Shown: piece after piece, positions 41,508-50,112 of the stretch
How positions within the stretch are numbered: the stretch's first letter is position 1
How the letters are laid out: each line of letters starts with the position of its first letter
Assembly: GCA_964626905.1 (NCBI GenBank)
Contig: CAZVHA010000001.1
Span: 186,001 to 250,000 of the forward strand
Direction of reading: 5' to 3'
Length of the DNA stretch: 64,000 bases
Source: REEB52 sp964626905
GTDB lineage: Bacteria; Chlamydiota; Chlamydiia; Chlamydiales; SM23-39
The notes under the pieces: model-generated
The model's database searches: none
Told to the model about the DNA's origin: nothing
Seen by the model: only the letters and a program-made list of their open reading frames with translations
Made by a program: the position numbers and the translations under genes

Positions 41508-42570
41508 TTTCCTTTAAAAGATAGCGGCGCATGGCCCATTTTCTTGCTTGCTGGCCCATTTGACAAGTCATCTCTTGATTTTCAAGTAGGGTCTGTATGG
41601 CACTGCAAAAGGCTTTTACATTTGCTGGGGGAACCAAAAGACCCGTTTTGCCATTTGAAACGATTTCAGGCAGCCCTCCAACATCGGAGGCGATCACAGC
41701 TCTGCCCATGCGCATCGTTTCCAAAGCGACAAGTCCAAACGTCTCAAAATGGGAGGGCATAACGACAAAAGTGGATCGGTTTATGAGGGAAAAAACAGCC
41801 TCACTATCCCTTGCAAACCCACCTGTAAACTCCACACAATCCTCAATGCCAAATTGGAGGGTCAAAGACTCTAAAAAGGGCCTCTCGTCTCCCTCACCTG
41901 CGATCAAAAGCCTGATGTCATCCCTTTTTTTTCTCAAAAGTGCAAACGCCTCGATTCCAATTTCAAATCCCTTCTCGAAAGAAAGTCTTCCTAAAAGCAA
42001 AATTGTCGCAGGATTAAAGGGGAGTTTCGTCGGTTCTATTTTTGGGGGAGAAATTCCGCAGTAAATCACTTGCATCTTTTCATGAAATGAAGGAAAAACC
42101 CTGATCATTTCTTTGTAGCCCCAATCCGATGTAAGGCAGATACGATCTACTTCTAGACAAATTTTTAGCAAAAATTTGGGAATTGTATTTCCAAAATAGG
42201 GGGCGTGGACCGTGAGAACTGTTTGAGCTGAAAAGAACCTTCGGAATAAAAGAAAGGCAAACGCACTCCCATTATGGAGTGTGTTCAAATAGATAACAGA
42301 GGGCCTAAATTCATTTTTGATTTTCTCAAGGGCCTTTCTAAGGGAGCCAATCACTTTTAATTCTCGTCGTTTGATGATCGCATCGAAGTCAAACCTCCAA
42401 ATCATCACCCCCTCGTGGACCTCTTGATCTGCGATTGTAGGCCCATCTTTTTGACATAGGACGATACAGCTGTGGCCCCGTTTTTGCATCTCTTGTACAA
42501 ACTGCCATCCTTGCGTCTCTGTTCCTCCGATGCGAGGCCAAAAACCATCTGCCCAAAATAAGATATTCAC
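41452..42570 (-). CDS. GT4-family glycosyltransferase (tandem copy 3)
   Basis: 372 residues. The N-terminal Rossmann half starts ILFWADGFWPRIGGTETQGWQFVQEM with the acceptor-side GG motif. The C-terminal half has ILLLGRLSFEKGFEIGIEAF, LLIAGEGDERP and MPSHFETFGLVALETMRMGRAVIASDVGGLPEIV, giving the retaining GT4 E-x7-E pattern that binds the nucleotide sugar. It closely resembles the next two upstream genes and so is part of a tandem triplet. It overlaps the gene before by 4 bases and the GT2 fusion gene after by 56, all in one minus-strand operon. Confidence 0.92.
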   Translation of the reverse strand: MNILFWADGFWPRIGGTETQGWQFVQEMQKRGHSCIVLCQKDGPTIADQEVHEGVMIWRFDFDAIIKRRELKVIGSLRKALEKIKNEFRPSVIYLNTLHNGSAFAFLLFRRFFSAQTVLTVHAPYFGNTIPKFLLKICLEVDRICLTSDWGYKEMIRVFPSFHEKMQVIYCGISPPKIEPTKLPFNPATILLLGRLSFEKGFEIGIEAFALLRKKRDDIRLLIAGEGDERPFLESLTLQFGIEDCVEFTGGFARDSEAVFSLINRSTFVVMPSHFETFGLVALETMRMGRAVIASDVGGLPEIVSNGKTGLLVPPANVKAFCSAIQTLLENQEMTCQMGQQARKWAMRRYLLKENVDQYEKLFSSFYSYGCL

Positions 42571-43652
42571 AGCAATTCCCGATACAGATTTTCAAAACCA
42601 GTCGCATTGTCTTCAATGCCAAATTGAAATGCTCTTTGCCTGGCCTCTTTTCCCATCAAGGCGGCTTCTTGAGGGTCTTTTAACACTCTTGCAATGGCAT
42701 CACATAGTGCCAAGGGGTTTCGAGGTTCTACTAAAAGGCCTGTTTTCCCTTGCAAAACTACCTCTGGGATACCTTCGACATTAGACGCAATACAGGGCCG
42801 ACCCATTTGCATTGCCTCCAAAATCACAAGGCCAAACGATTCTATGATTGATGGGACAATCACAAGAGTGGATCGATCGAATGTAGAACGCAGTTCTAAT
42901 GGGCTCAAAACCCCTGTGAATGTAACGCACTCGCTAATTCCCAACTCTTGAACCAAGCTTTCTAAATTTGCCCTTTCTGGACCCCCACCTGCGACAATCA
43001 AACGGGCCTCACTTCCGTTTTGCTTCAAGTGAGCAAAGGCTCGAATGCCATAATCAAAACCCTTTTCCTTGCAAAACCTTCCAAATAACAAAAGAGTGGG
43101 AGGGGAAAAGGGGAGCGGTAAAGGGGCAGTTTTAGGCATTGGAAGGCCGTTATAAATGAGACTTAGTTTCTCTTTTTCTGATGGGAAATGGGTTTGCATC
43201 TCACGCAAGACCCATTTTGAGACGCATCCAATGCGATCCATTGAACTGACGATTTTTTTCACGGCGGGCAGTGGTGCACCACCATAAAGATAGGCAGTAT
43301 GGGCCGTGAGCACTTTTGGAGCTGAAAGTTGCTCTAAAAAAAGCAAAAATGCAAATGCGCTCCCCCCATTGCATGCATTCAAGTGAATGAGATCAGGCTC
43401 AAATTTTCCAAGGTGCTCTTTGACTTTTGCAATCGCGGAAAGCTCTTTTTTTGATAAAATGGCATTGAAATCGAATCTTTCTATCTGAATTCCCTCGTAG
43501 ATTTCGCTCTCTTTCCACTCTCCTTTATCTTTTTGCGCGATCACTCGAAATTCATGGCCCCTTCTCTGCAGTTCCCGGATGAGCTCATATCCATGGGTCT
43601 CTATTCCGCCTAAACGGGGCCAAAATCCATCTGTCCAGAAAAGAATTTTCAA
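42567..43652 (-). CDS. GT4-family glycosyltransferase (tandem copy 2)
   Basis: 361 residues. KILFWTDGFWPRLGGIETHGYELIREL at the start and LLLFGRFCKEKGFDYGIRAF, LIVAGGGPERAN, VPSIIESFGLVILEAMQMGRPCIASNVEGIPEVV in the C-terminal half show a complete GT4 enzyme with both Glu residues of the E-x7-E motif. Retaining transfer of a sugar from a nucleotide donor is expected; donor and acceptor are unknown. It overlaps its neighbours by 4 bases on each side. Similarity to copies 1 and 3 over the whole length points to local duplication followed by divergence. Confidence 0.92.
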   Translation of the reverse strand: MKILFWTDGFWPRLGGIETHGYELIRELQRRGHEFRVIAQKDKGEWKESEIYEGIQIERFDFNAILSKKELSAIAKVKEHLGKFEPDLIHLNACNGGSAFAFLLFLEQLSAPKVLTAHTAYLYGGAPLPAVKKIVSSMDRIGCVSKWVLREMQTHFPSEKEKLSLIYNGLPMPKTAPLPLPFSPPTLLLFGRFCKEKGFDYGIRAFAHLKQNGSEARLIVAGGGPERANLESLVQELGISECVTFTGVLSPLELRSTFDRSTLVIVPSIIESFGLVILEAMQMGRPCIASNVEGIPEVVLQGKTGLLVEPRNPLALCDAIARVLKDPQEAALMGKEARQRAFQFGIEDNATGFENLYRELL

Positions 43653-44746
43653 ACAACCAACTCCCTATATTGATATTCATAAGCATCGGTATTTTGCTCA
43701 ATGGTAAACATCTTTTCAACTCTTTGAGCGCCCATGCGTCCCATTTGGATTGCTGTTTCGGGGGAATCGAGGAGCGATTGGATCGCCTGAGACAAAATTT
43801 TTGGGTCTGATGGTTTTACCAAAAGACCTGTTTCGCCTCCCCGAATGATCTCCGGAAGTCCTCCAACAGAGGATGCAATGACAGGTCGGCCCATTTGCAT
43901 CGCCTCTAATGCGATAAGGCCAAAAGATTCAAAGTAGGATGGGATGATCACAACAGTTGTTTGATTCATCAGTTCCAACACTTTGGTTTTTTGAAGGGAG
44001 CCAGTGAAATGGACCCTATTTTCAAGGTGCAATGTTTTTACTTGCATTTCGAGAGCTTTTCGCAGTTTTCCATCTCCTGCAATCCAAAGTTTTGGTCGAG
44101 GATTTTTGATCAATGAAAACGCCTCAATGGCAGTATCGAACCCTTTTTCTTCGGTGAATCTGCCAGCGAGTAAAAGAGCGGGGGGAGAGAAGGGGAGAGG
44201 GGAAGGGAGGATGTTGGGCCTACTTAGACCATTGTAAATCAGTTTGCATTTTTCTTTGTGAGAAGGGATCAAGTTTTGCGTGGTTTTTAGAACCCAATGA
44301 GATACGCAACAGATCCGATCTGCTTGACTTGCAATTTTTGCGATGAGAGGGTTTTCCTCTTGTTTGTAAAAATAGGGGGCATGGACGGTTACAATCAGTG
44401 GGGCTTTGAATATTTCTTTAAACATCAGAAAAACATATGCGGGCCACCCGATGCAGATGTTTAGATGAACAATATTTGGCTGAAACGCAGCGTTGATTTT
44501 CTTCAGATAATTTTCGATAAGGCCTAAAATTTTGAGGTTTTTTTGATGAAAAATGGCATTGAAATCAAACCTTTTGATGGGAATGTTTTGGTAGATTTCA
44601 TCTTCATGCATATTTGGGTCATTTTTTTGGGCGATGACAGTGCATTGGTGGCCCCTACTTTGGAGTCCCTTGATGAATTCGAGTGCTTGGGTTTCGACTC
44701 CTCCCATCCGAGGCCAAAATCCGTCTGTCCAGAACAGAATTTTCAC
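43649..44746 (-). CDS. GT4-family glycosyltransferase (tandem copy 1)
   Basis: 365 residues. The start KILFWTDGFWPRMGGVETQALEFIKGL and the C-terminal LLLAGRFTEEKGFDTAIEAF, LWIAGDGKLR and IPSYFESFGLIALEAMQMGRPVIASSVGGLPEII identify a retaining GT4 enzyme. It is the first of the three, and overlaps the HprK-related kinase gene by 4 bases (ATGA). Presence in one operon with a kinase-like protein, a PqqD protein and a nucleotidyltransferase suggests that these sugar transfers act on the product of that system or on a surface glycan made with it. Confidence 0.92.
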   Translation of the reverse strand: MKILFWTDGFWPRMGGVETQALEFIKGLQSRGHQCTVIAQKNDPNMHEDEIYQNIPIKRFDFNAIFHQKNLKILGLIENYLKKINAAFQPNIVHLNICIGWPAYVFLMFKEIFKAPLIVTVHAPYFYKQEENPLIAKIASQADRICCVSHWVLKTTQNLIPSHKEKCKLIYNGLSRPNILPSPLPFSPPALLLAGRFTEEKGFDTAIEAFSLIKNPRPKLWIAGDGKLRKALEMQVKTLHLENRVHFTGSLQKTKVLELMNQTTVVIIPSYFESFGLIALEAMQMGRPVIASSVGGLPEIIRGGETGLLVKPSDPKILSQAIQSLLDSPETAIQMGRMGAQRVEKMFTIEQNTDAYEYQYRELVV

Positions 44747-45771
44747 AAAAGCCCCGCGATGATTTTGGGGGTTTGCATCCAGTCGTTCCCCAAATGGAGC
44801 TTAAAACAGGGGAGAGCGTAAGCGATTCTTTTCAGGTGATTAAATGAATCGGGGCCCGTGTGGGGCAATTGCCATAAAGTGGTGATTGAAAGGGGAGCTA
44901 GGGCCTCTTTTGGATCGATGGGTTCTAGAAAACTTTTTTCCCTTTCCTCAATATTCAATGCAATCAATGCTTTCACAGGACAGCTCAAAAGGATTTTTTC
45001 GGGTTGAAATTGGTGGTGAAAAATGAGGGCTTTTTCTGCGGGAGAGCGGTTCGGGTTTGCGATCTCTTTTTTTAGCTCTGCAAACCAAAAAAGGGTCTTT
45101 TCTGAAAGTTTAGCGGAGCTATAAACGCTGTGGACCCAAACATTTGGGATATCACTGATCGAACAATAATCTTCCCCGATATATTGCATGCCCGCTTTCA
45201 TGCAAGCAAGTGTCGTAGTCGATTTGCCAGAACCCCCTTTACCCGCGAGAAGAACCCCCCCTTTAGCGTAACCTACAGCAGCAACATGAGTGAGCTGATG
45301 GCGATGAGTGCGCATCCACCAATGCAAAATATGTTGTAAAGGAGATCCTCCGACCCACCAGGGCAAATGACTTTGATCTCGGATCCAATAAAGGGCCATT
45401 TTTCTCTCTCGATCCATCACATGCAAAACCTTGGTGTGAAGATCTGAAAGGGTGAGAATTTTTTCATCGCTATATTCGGGGACCTCTCCTCGATATTGTT
45501 TCGCTGTTTCATCCCAGGGCAATGTGAGGGGAGAAGTGTTTGTCGAAACGTTATCCCAAACACAAATAGTGAGATCGGAATGTTCTCCATTTTGTACTCT
45601 TAAGTGACTGAATGCACTTTTGAGTTTTTCTGCGATAACGCGACTGGCAAAGCGAATAGAGAAAGTAAACCCCATGAGTTGGTAGAAAAAACAACACTCT
45701 TCTTTGGCAGCAGCACTCAAGAAGTTAGTATAAGCAGAAATGAAAAATTGTGCAGGCCGGTCGTTTCCCAT
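44743..45771 (-). CDS. HprK-related kinase (HprK-rel-A type)
   Basis: About 342 residues. The C-terminal half has a P-loop in LLAGKGGSGKSTTTLACM followed by YIGEDYCSI, the arrangement of HPr kinase and of the HprK-related kinases linked to PqqD proteins. No HPr gene is next to it. The first 150 residues are a variable N-terminal domain. The ATG at 45771 starts 2 bases after the PqqD stop, with AAGG upstream; a TTG at 45795 is a less likely alternative. In lasso-peptide and related clusters, homologous kinases phosphorylate a peptide; here the substrate is unknown. Confidence 0.82.
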   Translation of the reverse strand: MGNDRPAQFFISAYTNFLSAAAKEECCFFYQLMGFTFSIRFASRVIAEKLKSAFSHLRVQNGEHSDLTICVWDNVSTNTSPLTLPWDETAKQYRGEVPEYSDEKILTLSDLHTKVLHVMDRERKMALYWIRDQSHLPWWVGGSPLQHILHWWMRTHRHQLTHVAAVGYAKGGVLLAGKGGSGKSTTTLACMKAGMQYIGEDYCSISDIPNVWVHSVYSSAKLSEKTLFWFAELKKEIANPNRSPAEKALIFHHQFQPEKILLSCPVKALIALNIEEREKSFLEPIDPKEALAPLSITTLWQLPHTGPDSFNHLKRIAYALPCFKLHLGNDWMQTPKIIAGLL

Positions 45772-45773
45772 CT

Positions 45774-46190
45774 TTAGCCTTGTTGAGAGGGCCAACCTAC
45801 TTCGGAGACCTCGTGAATGGGATCGATGAGTAGCAAATTCTCAATGTCGGTATATTTTTGTAGTTTGGGGGGAGTGTATTCCCAATCGTCTGATGAACTT
45901 AAAACGGCCTCTCCCGCCGCCTCTACTGTTGCTTCAATGAGCCCGCATTCGATGAGTTGATCGAAAAAGAGTTGAAGATCTGCAGAAATTATGTTGATCT
46001 CTTTTTTGTAATGCTCTGAAAGAATTTTTGCAATTCGATCAAAAGAGAGCCGCTTTTCGATGAGTTGCCACACCTGTTTTGCTACATGGAGTAGAGCATA
46101 ATAATCGCCTGTTCTAAAGTCGACGACGATGACTTCAGAACTCAAAATTTCATAGACAACTTGTGAATCAAAAATCTGAAAAGCAGACAT
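45774..46190 (-). CDS. PqqD-family peptide chaperone with conserved C-terminal tail
   Basis: 138 residues. Residues 8-90 form a winged-helix PqqD/RRE domain (VVVDFRTGDYYALLHVAKQVWQLIE, LIECGLIE), the module that presents leader peptides to modifying enzymes. The last 38 residues form a separate tail with YTPPKLQKYTDIENLL, LLLIDPIHEV and GWP, a motif that recurs in PqqD proteins of the HprK-related-A system. The tail could itself be the modified peptide. It is the first gene of the 39.4-46.2 kb minus-strand operon; the 110 bases upstream separate it from an APC permease gene on the same strand. Confidence 0.85.
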   Translation of the reverse strand: MSAFQIFDSQVVYEILSSEVIVVDFRTGDYYALLHVAKQVWQLIEKRLSFDRIAKILSEHYKKEINIISADLQLFFDQLIECGLIEATVEAAGEAVLSSSDDWEYTPPKLQKYTDIENLLLIDPIHEVSEVGWPSQQG

Positions 46191-46302
46191 CCCCTCACCA
46201 TTTTTTTAGACCAGTGACGCATACTACCCTAAAATTGAATTTATGTGAATGTTGAAGTTTGTTAGGAATGGCGTCGATTCTATCAAAGTAAAGTCGTTCG
46301 CT

Positions 46303-47682
46303 TTATGAGGCTCTTTTCCAGTGGGGTTTGCGCGCCTTAAAGATGAGAAAGGGGAGTAGGCAAAAGATGAGGGTCATCCCAATCATAAATGCTTCGAGAA
46401 TGAAAAGGCTTCCCGTATCGATTTGACTCGGTGGGAAAAAGCTGATCACAAGCCCAAATCCTGCCCCTAAAATGCCCAAGGAAGAGACGAGCCAAAGAGC
46501 TGGCACTTTGTAAAGGCGGGGCACTTCAGGAGCCTTGATTCGCAAAACAAGCGCCGAAATGAACATCAAAATGTACATGATCATGTAGAGCAATGAGGAG
46601 AGGGCAATCAGTGTCCAATAAGAGCTATTGATACTGGGCATCAGGAGAAAGACGAGGGAAAGGGCCGAGACGATGAGGGCTTGCGTGATCAAAATATGGG
46701 TTGGCATCCCATGGCGATTGACCTTGTGGAAAATGGGGGGAAGATCGCCATCTTCGGCCGTTGCATAAAGGCCGCGGCTCGGCCCCACGATCCAGGTGCT
46801 CATCATGCCGAGCGCCCCAAATGTGGTGATGGCGGCAATGAGAGGCACTGCCCAGCTCATATTAAACGCAGCAAAAAGATACCGAAACGCCTCCATTCCG
46901 CCCGATGCGAGCAGGATTTTCTCATTGGGGACAATCGCCGCAATCGCAAGAGAGCCTAAAGTGGAAAAGGAGAGGATCAAAATGGCAGAGAAGAAAATCC
47001 CTTTCGGATAATCTCTCTTCGGATGGCGCACCTCTTTTGCGTGGACTGCCGACATCTCCATCCCCGCAAGCCCAAGGAGTACTCCAGAGAGGAGGACGAG
47101 CTGATTGATCGAGGAGAGATCGGGGAAGAGCGCTTTAAATGAGAGCTCGATTTGCAGCGGCTGACCCGAAATGGCCCAAAAACTCCCAAGACAAATGATG
47201 AGGACAATCGGAATAACAGTCCCAAAAAGAGCAGTCACGGAACTGATCCAACCCGATAAGCGCATCCCGAGAAAATTGAGAAATGTGACCCCCCAAAAAG
47301 TGATGAGAATCACCGAAATCATATAAACTTTGTCATGGGCCAAGTCGGGATTGATGATATAGGCAAAAGTTGATGCGATAAAAGTCAAAACCGTAGGATA
47401 CCAGATCACATTTTCTATCCACTCAAGCCAAATCGCAAGAAACCCAAATCTGGGCCCAAGTGCCACTTTCACCCAGGTGTAAATCCCCCGTTCAGGCCAT
47501 CCCGAAGCGAGCTCCGCAGAGACGAGAGCCACCGGAATAAAGAAAAAAATTGAGGCAAGGGCCAAATAGAGAATGACCGAAAGCCCATACTCTGCAAGAA
47601 GAGGAAAATTCTTGATGTTGCAGATCGCACACAGGTTGATGAGCGCAATGGTCGACGCAGTCAATGTCCGTTTTTGAAGCAT
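46303..47682 (-). CDS. APC-family amino acid permease / antiporter
   Basis: About 459 residues, 12 predicted transmembrane helices. Typical blocks are IALINLCAICNIKNFPLLAEYG in helix 1, ELASGWPERGIYTWVKVALG around helix 3, and GLAGMEMSAVHAKEVRHPKRDYPKGIFFSA around helices 6-7. These resemble glutamate/GABA-type antiporters (GadC/YjeM group). Chlamydiae import amino acids from the host, so uptake or exchange is likely; the substrate is not readable. The ATG at 47682 matches family starts; the frame runs 35 codons further but those residues are polar and unlike the family. It has no clear Shine-Dalgarno. Confidence 0.87.
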   Translation of the reverse strand: MLQKRTLTASTIALINLCAICNIKNFPLLAEYGLSVILYLALASIFFFIPVALVSAELASGWPERGIYTWVKVALGPRFGFLAIWLEWIENVIWYPTVLTFIASTFAYIINPDLAHDKVYMISVILITFWGVTFLNFLGMRLSGWISSVTALFGTVIPIVLIICLGSFWAISGQPLQIELSFKALFPDLSSINQLVLLSGVLLGLAGMEMSAVHAKEVRHPKRDYPKGIFFSAILILSFSTLGSLAIAAIVPNEKILLASGGMEAFRYLFAAFNMSWAVPLIAAITTFGALGMMSTWIVGPSRGLYATAEDGDLPPIFHKVNRHGMPTHILITQALIVSALSLVFLLMPSINSSYWTLIALSSLLYMIMYILMFISALVLRIKAPEVPRLYKVPALWLVSSLGILGAGFGLVISFFPPSQIDTGSLFILEAFMIGMTLIFCLLPFLIFKARKPHWKRAS

Positions 47683-47716
47683 AGTGGAAGAGTATAACTT
47701 CTTGAGGACTCTTTGT

Positions 47717-48025
47717 CTACTGCTCCCACTGGTAGACGGAGTGGGCAATACAAAGCGGGTAATAGACCTCGATAAACGCCTTTTCAAATAGGGGATCGCC
47801 TAAAAAGATCACCTCTCGATCGTGAAAGGTTTTGGCCATCATAGGAGGGATTAAAATCCCCGTCTCCTTCATCTCCACCTCTAAGAAGCGGTCGTGAAAT
47901 TCGGCCTTTCCCTCTTTAAATTCAACGACGACAAATCCCGTTTTCTTATTGATTAATTTCATGGGCGCTCCATTTGCAAATACGGCTGAAATCGCGCTAG
48001 CTGCTAACAGTATGGTCCGTTTCAT
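47717..48025 (-). CDS. Small exported protein, unknown function
   Basis: 102 residues with a signal peptide (MKRTILLAASAISAVFANGAP, cleavage probably after FANGA). The mature part is a compact beta-rich domain: MKLINKKTGFVVVEFKEGKAEFHDR and LEVEMKETGILIPP. I do not recognise it. Its first 29 bases overlap the end of the PI4K-like gene on the same strand, and it is 34 bases upstream of the permease gene, so these may share a transcript. Confidence 0.65.
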   Translation of the reverse strand: MKRTILLAASAISAVFANGAPMKLINKKTGFVVVEFKEGKAEFHDRFLEVEMKETGILIPPMMAKTFHDREVIFLGDPLFEKAFIEVYYPLCIAHSVYQWEQ

Positions 48026-49148
48026 CTTTTCTTTCCAATCTTGATATTTTTGAATTGATCTCGCTAATAGTCAATTTTTCTCCACTCACGAGATTTTTAA
48101 GAATTTCAATGCGCTCTTTCAGCGCAGCAGTGGCCCCCTCAAGCCCCCTCTTCTCAAAGGAGAGGGCGAGCGCTTCGACGTCAATGGCCAGCACTTTTGC
48201 AATCGCCTCATCGGAAAGGACGTTCGAAGCAGGAGGCAAAAAGACGAGGTGATTGCGGAGCCCCCCATTTTTTTCAGGAAAACTGAGACCATTGTCGATC
48301 TTTTTGATCCCCAAAATCTCATTTCCAATCGCGTCAACTCCTTTGGGATAGACTAAAAAATTGCCGCCGTGACCATCAGTATCACAGGTGACCCACAAAA
48401 GAATGTTCGCCTCTTCAAAATCGGTGCTGTCAAAACGGGCCCTGATCTCTTCATCTGAAAGGCCCAAAGATTGCAAATCTTGCACCGCTTCAAAAAGGGT
48501 TTTTGCGCCCGTTATATACTCTTGCATCGATGTGAGCTTTTCCCGATCGGGCTCGCCACATATTTGCTCGTATCGCTCTCTTTCACAAGACGAGACATTT
48601 TCGCTCAAATCGTGAAAATAGGGCGATTCAATGATTGCTAGTTCAGTCTTCGGGACAATGCCATGGAGCCCTATTTTTTCTGCAACTTCGTAGGCTAAAA
48701 CTTCCCTCAATGAAGAGGCGTATAAGGGCATATTCTTTCGAAAAGGGGAGTTTTCATCCAATGTTGAATAGATCATGCTGTGAACACATCCCCCATCCTC
48801 ATCCAATGGCTTGATTAAATATTTTTGCCCACTTTCTCTATCCACTAAAATATAGGAGCCGCTAATCCCCGCATCAGTGTTCACAATCATTTCAAAATCA
48901 TCTAGGACAACGGCGTCAAATCTAAATTTTTCTTTTATCTGCGCAATTTTTTGACGTTTATCGACAATCGCATCATAAAGCCGATCGACCGTTTCCAACT
49001 CTTCTTGGATCGCCTCCCAAGCAAAATAAGGAAAGCCCCAGTGATTTTCGACAAGAAAACCCTCCTCTCCCTCCATTTCAATCGGGGTGATTTGAGTTAA
49101 GTCATTTAAGCTTAAGTTGTTGTGAAGTGAAACTTCTCTGAGCTCCAT
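47997..49148 (-). CDS. Type II PI4-kinase-like (PI3/PI4-kinase fold) protein
   Basis: About 383 residues. GSYILVDRESGQKYLIKPLDED has the substrate-anchoring Lys of an ATP-binding strand pair; REVLAYEVAEKIG is the following helix. LLWVTCDTDGHGGNFLV is in the place of the catalytic loop (D-x-H-x-x-N) and IKKIDNGLSFPEKN closely resembles the metal-binding AIDNGLAFP of eukaryotic type II phosphatidylinositol 4-kinases. All key residues are present, so activity is plausible. Similar proteins act as effectors in intracellular bacteria. The ATG at 49148 with GGAAG upstream is preferred over a GTG at 49202. No signal peptide. Confidence 0.72.
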   Translation of the reverse strand: MELREVSLHNNLSLNDLTQITPIEMEGEEGFLVENHWGFPYFAWEAIQEELETVDRLYDAIVDKRQKIAQIKEKFRFDAVVLDDFEMIVNTDAGISGSYILVDRESGQKYLIKPLDEDGGCVHSMIYSTLDENSPFRKNMPLYASSLREVLAYEVAEKIGLHGIVPKTELAIIESPYFHDLSENVSSCERERYEQICGEPDREKLTSMQEYITGAKTLFEAVQDLQSLGLSDEEIRARFDSTDFEEANILLWVTCDTDGHGGNFLVYPKGVDAIGNEILGIKKIDNGLSFPEKNGGLRNHLVFLPPASNVLSDEAIAKVLAIDVEALALSFEKRGLEGATAALKERIEILKNLVSGEKLTISEINSKISRLERKDETDHTVSS

Positions 49149-49213
49149 GCATCTTCCAAAAAGGTTGGACAAATCATAGAAAAAAGGGCGATTTAGGCAC
49201 AATTACATTCATT

Positions 49214-49492
49214 TTATTCATCCTCTTTAAATAAAGAATTAAATTTAGTTTTCCCTCCTTTAGTTTTATCTTGTTTGGTGGTGTTGATTTTAAAATCTTC
49301 ACAAAAGTTCGCCGCTTCGCGATCACGGATGAATTCGGTCCCAGGAATCAAGCAGTCGTTGGGTTTGCCAGGTGAATAATAGCGGCACCCCTTGCAGGTG
49401 TGAAGGTCGACCCCACAAGTGGGGCAAGTGGCCCGGAAGGAGACTTTCAGAGCCTCGCCCAAACTTTTTTCACATTTCCAACAATGCATCAT
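49214..49492 (-). CDS. Small zinc-ribbon protein
   Basis: 92 residues. Four Cys pairs or singles fit two zinc sites: CWKC, CPTCG, CKGCRYYSPGKPNDC and a late FCEDF. The block with CKGCRYYSPGKPNDCLIP is seen in short conserved zinc-ribbon proteins of unknown function in several bacterial groups. The C-terminal 30 residues are Lys-rich and charged. Two Met codons at the start (49492 and 49489) cannot be told apart. It lies 6 bases after the Inc-like gene on the same strand and upstream of the PI4K-like gene. Confidence 0.75.
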   Translation of the reverse strand: MMHCWKCEKSLGEALKVSFRATCPTCGVDLHTCKGCRYYSPGKPNDCLIPGTEFIRDREAANFCEDFKINTTKQDKTKGGKTKFNSLFKEDE

Positions 49493-49498
49493 TCGTCG

Positions 49499-50014
49499 TC
49501 ATGCATGATAGGGTGTTTTACTTTCGTATTGCTCATGATGATGCACTTTGTAATCGTCAAAATCAGTATCTGAATCAGTCTCTGAATCACTGCATTCCCT
49601 TTTTCGCTCGGGGAGATCTCGTCGCTCGGGTGCCGATGGCCTGGGAGGAGAAGCGTTTTGAGGTTGGTTCTGCGGGGGCCTATTTTGTTGTATGATGACC
49701 CGATTGCACATGCGGGAGGAAAAAATCCGATCGATCACAACGGGCACGATTAAGAGTGCAGTGTAAAGACATCCTTTGCTCACCCCCTCATTTCCATCAC
49801 AGAAAAAATTGGTTACAACACTCACAACTCCAACGGCGCAAATAAGCGCTGCGATTTTTGGCGGCAAAAGATAATAACTTGCAACACAAATCAAAACAAT
49901 GACCGCTGCTGCAACAATCTTTTGCGACAAAGTTCTCAAGCTAGGATCCGGAGTGGGACCTTGAGATTGTCCCTCTCCGATGTTTGCCTCGCCTACACGA
50001 TTTACTGTCGCCAT
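49499..50014 (-). CDS. Inc-like membrane protein
   Basis: 171 residues. Residues 32-70 form a bilobed hydrophobic hairpin (IVAAAVIVLICVASYYLL, then IAALICAVGVVSVVTNFF), with a third hydrophobic segment near residue 85. The tail is proline- and charge-rich (NRPPQNQPQNASPPRPSAPE, then an acidic D/S/E run). No cleavable signal. This is the usual outline of chlamydial inclusion proteins. AGGGGG lies shortly upstream of the ATG. The homologous family, if any, cannot be named. Confidence 0.68.
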   Translation of the reverse strand: MATVNRVGEANIGEGQSQGPTPDPSLRTLSQKIVAAAVIVLICVASYYLLPPKIAALICAVGVVSVVTNFFCDGNEGVSKGCLYTALLIVPVVIDRIFSSRMCNRVIIQQNRPPQNQPQNASPPRPSAPERRDLPERKRECSDSETDSDTDFDDYKVHHHEQYESKTPYHA

Positions 50015-50112
50015 ATAACCCCCTAAATTCCTTATCTTTTTGCAAAAAGAAGAGCAGAGATTGTAGCAAAAATCGACTTTTGTTGTAAAGAGAATGAGAA
50101 GGAGCAGTATAT

